A DNA stretch of 6,396 nucleotides from Bacillota bacterium (GTDB lineage: Bacteria; Bacillota; Clostridia; Christensenellales; SZUA-584). The position numbers were made by a program, and so were the translations under genes. The notes below the pieces were generated by a model. It did no database searches, was not told the DNA's origin, and saw only the letters and a list, made by a program, of their open reading frames with translations. The stretch lies in NCBI GenBank assembly GCA_023396555.1, contig JAEWWC010000156.1:1-6396 (forward strand), written 5' to 3'. Positions 5,570-6,396 of this stretch are shown here, in pieces. Within the stretch, counting starts at the first letter, position 1; each line of letters starts with the position of its first letter.

Positions 5570-6055
5570 ATGCTTCTAATTCGAAATGCGATCAATAAAG
5601 CGAGATACAAACGACTGATTGAGTATGCTTTTACGAAATGTGATATGTTTACGCTGCGAGTGCCAACACATATACTCGAAGAAGAAAATGAATTCAGGGA
5701 GAGCATATTTAAAAGACTTAAAATTATAGAACCGTATTTAGTCAAGAAATATATTGATGACGAATATTTTGGGGACAGGGGAGGAGATTACGAAATACAT
5801 GTAGTTTCGTTTAACCAAGAGCTTGTCGAATTCCTGGTGTCTACTGAAGGCTTATATAACTGGGAATATCCTAAAGGCATGCCTGAAGATTTATGTTTTA
5901 TCGCTGATGGCTGTTGCTGGCTCAAAAGCATTGCACATGAGGAGATATGCCGGATTTATACACAAAGTGATACAGAGAAAGTAATATTAAAGAGAGATAT
6001 AGGATTGAAATTTGTAGAGTGGCTGGATGTTGACATCCCTATCATTCAGCTATAA
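5570..6055 (+). CDS. hypothetical protein, 161 residues, A+T-rich gene
   Basis: I do not recognise this protein with confidence. It is soluble, with a basic N-terminal helix (about 1-22), a charged middle (38-70) and a C-terminal block with conserved-looking features: N-W-E-Y-P at 97-101, P-E-D-L-C-F at 105-110, D-G-C-C-W-L-K-S at 113-120 and A-H-E-E-I-C at 122-127. There are five Cys residues (24, 109, 115, 116, 127), the last four clustered. The C-terminal pattern reminds me of small uncharacterised Bacillota proteins, but I cannot name a family. The ATG at 5570 is chosen because TAAGGAGG (5556-5563) lies six bases upstream. The frame stays open back to 5456, but that extension looks non-coding. 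The gene is visibly richer in A+T than its neighbours to the left and follows a tRNA operon, which suggests recent acquisition. Confidence 0.8.
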   Translation: MLLIRNAINKARYKRLIEYAFTKCDMFTLRVPTHILEEENEFRESIFKRLKIIEPYLVKKYIDDEYFGDRGGDYEIHVVSFNQELVEFLVSTEGLYNWEYPKGMPEDLCFIADGCCWLKSIAHEEICRIYTQSDTEKVILKRDIGLKFVEWLDVDIPIIQL

Positions 6056-6056
6056 T
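6030..6056 (+). promoter_or_regulatory. candidate promoter at the end of the hypothetical gene
   Basis: Perfect TTGACA (6030-6035) and TATAAT (6051-6056) hexamers occur together, the second overlapping the TAA stop of the preceding gene. The 15-bp spacer is two bases shorter than the optimum, which weakens the call. It points into the 244-bp gene-free stretch, with a predicted start near 6064. Confidence 0.5.
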
Positions 6057-6063
6057 TAACGTT

Positions 6064-6240
6064 AGTGAAAAAGGGCCTATGCTGCTCGGCAATCCACTCC
6101 CAAGAAGGGAAGACGCCACACGAGAAAAGCGGCTTTCGCTGCTAGCACAGTGCAGTACAGGCTGTGCTATATCACGGTGTGCTGGCGGGTAGGGGATGAA
6201 TGGGTGTAGAACCAGCATACCAACGTAGTTTATATTTATC
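6064..6240 (+). ncRNA. candidate small structured RNA in a gene-free stretch
   Basis: The 244 bases between the hypothetical gene and the gene at 6300 contain no convincing reading frame but several stems. TAGCACAG (6143-6150) pairs with CTGTGCTA (6162-6169). AGCGGC (6128-6133) pairs with GCTGCT (6138-6143) around a TTTC loop, sharing base 6143. A closing stem, TATGCTG (6078-6084) with CAGCATA (6213-6219), spans about 140 nt. A competing stem, TGCTGG (6180-6185) with CCAGCA (6212-6217), would use the same 3' arm. The promoter at 6030-6056 would start transcription just ahead of it. I recognise no known riboswitch, 6S, SRP, RNase P or tmRNA signature. The 3' end is unclear: only a T-rich stretch (6229-6246) follows. 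This is an inference from stems alone. Confidence 0.33.
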
Positions 6241-6263
6241 TTTTATCCGAAATGTGATATAAT
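6235..6263 (+). promoter_or_regulatory. extended -10 promoter of the truncated gene at 6300
   Basis: TGATATAAT (6255-6263) is a perfect extended -10 box, identical to that of the peptidase gene at 4478-4486. The -35 region 17 bp upstream, TTTATC (6235-6240), matches only weakly and lies in an A/T-rich stretch. Transcription would start near 6270. Confidence 0.65.
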
Positions 6264-6299
6264 TAATAAATAAAAAGACTTCAGGAAGGAGCGAGTGAC

Positions 6300-6396
6300 A
6301 TGGATAAAAAGAATATAGACAATGACGAAATCGTCTTTGATGAAAGCGTGTGCTCCGCAGAATTCGCAGAAGGATGCACTGAGACAGTTGCCGATC
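6300..6396 (+). CDS. N-terminus of an unidentified acidic protein, cut by the window end
   Basis: An ATG at 6300 opens a frame that runs to the window edge: 32 full codons, beginning MDKKNIDNDEIVF and rich in Asp and Glu. AGGAAGGAG (6283-6291) lies eight bases upstream and the extended -10 promoter at 6255-6263 precedes it, so the start is well supported. The visible part has no membrane helix or signal peptide, two Cys (18 and 26) and no motif I recognise. An acidic soluble leader of this kind often precedes a larger domain, which lies outside the window. Confidence 0.72.
   Translation, partial: MDKKNIDNDEIVFDESVCSAEFAEGCTETVAD

Noticed and set aside
5385..6396. Attachment-site repeat of the tRNA-Met 3' end
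   Set aside because: No second copy of the tRNA 3' end and no integrase gene is present within the window, so an integrated element cannot be delimited here.

Overview
The window looks like chromosomal DNA of a Bacillota bacterium, most likely a Clostridia-type anaerobe with a mid-range G+C content. This is an inference from several things seen together: strong purine-rich Shine-Dalgarno sites (GGAGG-like) before nearly every gene, sigma-A promoters often with extended TGnTATAAT -10 boxes, an ArAE/FUSC-type membrane protein, a YcxB-like protein, and an elongator tRNA-Met of the type I associate with Gram-positive bacteria. The species cannot be named from this sequence alone.

Layout. Bases 1-35 may hold the last codons of a forward gene. 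Positions 53-1078 (minus) encode an unusual fusion of an ArAE/FUSC-like membrane domain with a GNAT acetyltransferase domain, driven by a near-consensus promoter at 1112-1139. Divergent from it, 1257-2300 (plus) encodes an NlpC/P60 peptidoglycan hydrolase with two peptidoglycan-binding repeats and no signal peptide, preceded by a leader hairpin. It converges on a PaaI-like hotdog thioesterase (2325-2822, minus). The thioesterase is divergent from an EamA/DMT transporter (2945-3874, plus), whose 3' end overlaps by 11 bp the 3' end of a YcxB-like membrane protein (3864-4385, minus). Divergent from that is a papain-like (C39-type) cysteine peptidase homologue (4512-5126, plus). These genes alternate in strand, so each appears to be its own transcription unit and no shared pathway is evident.

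The right part is a tRNA locus. A near-consensus promoter (5162-5190) leads into an initiator tRNA-fMet (5209-5285), a spacer with a perfect 10-bp inverted repeat, an elongator tRNA-Met (5333-5409), and a textbook intrinsic terminator (5416-5439). Beyond the terminator the DNA becomes clearly richer in A+T. It carries a 161-residue protein of unknown function (5570-6055), then a gene-free 244-bp stretch. A TTGACA/TATAAT pair at the very end of that gene points into this stretch, which contains several stems and could encode a small structured RNA. Finally, the first 32 codons of an unidentified acidic protein begin at 6300 from their own extended -10 promoter.

The most interesting items are the membrane-GNAT fusion, the tRNA spacer hairpin whose 3' arm is complementary to the initiator anticodon loop, the candidate small RNA at about 6064-6240, and the two signal-less cysteine-peptidase-fold proteins. 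None could be compared with databases here, so novelty is not claimed.
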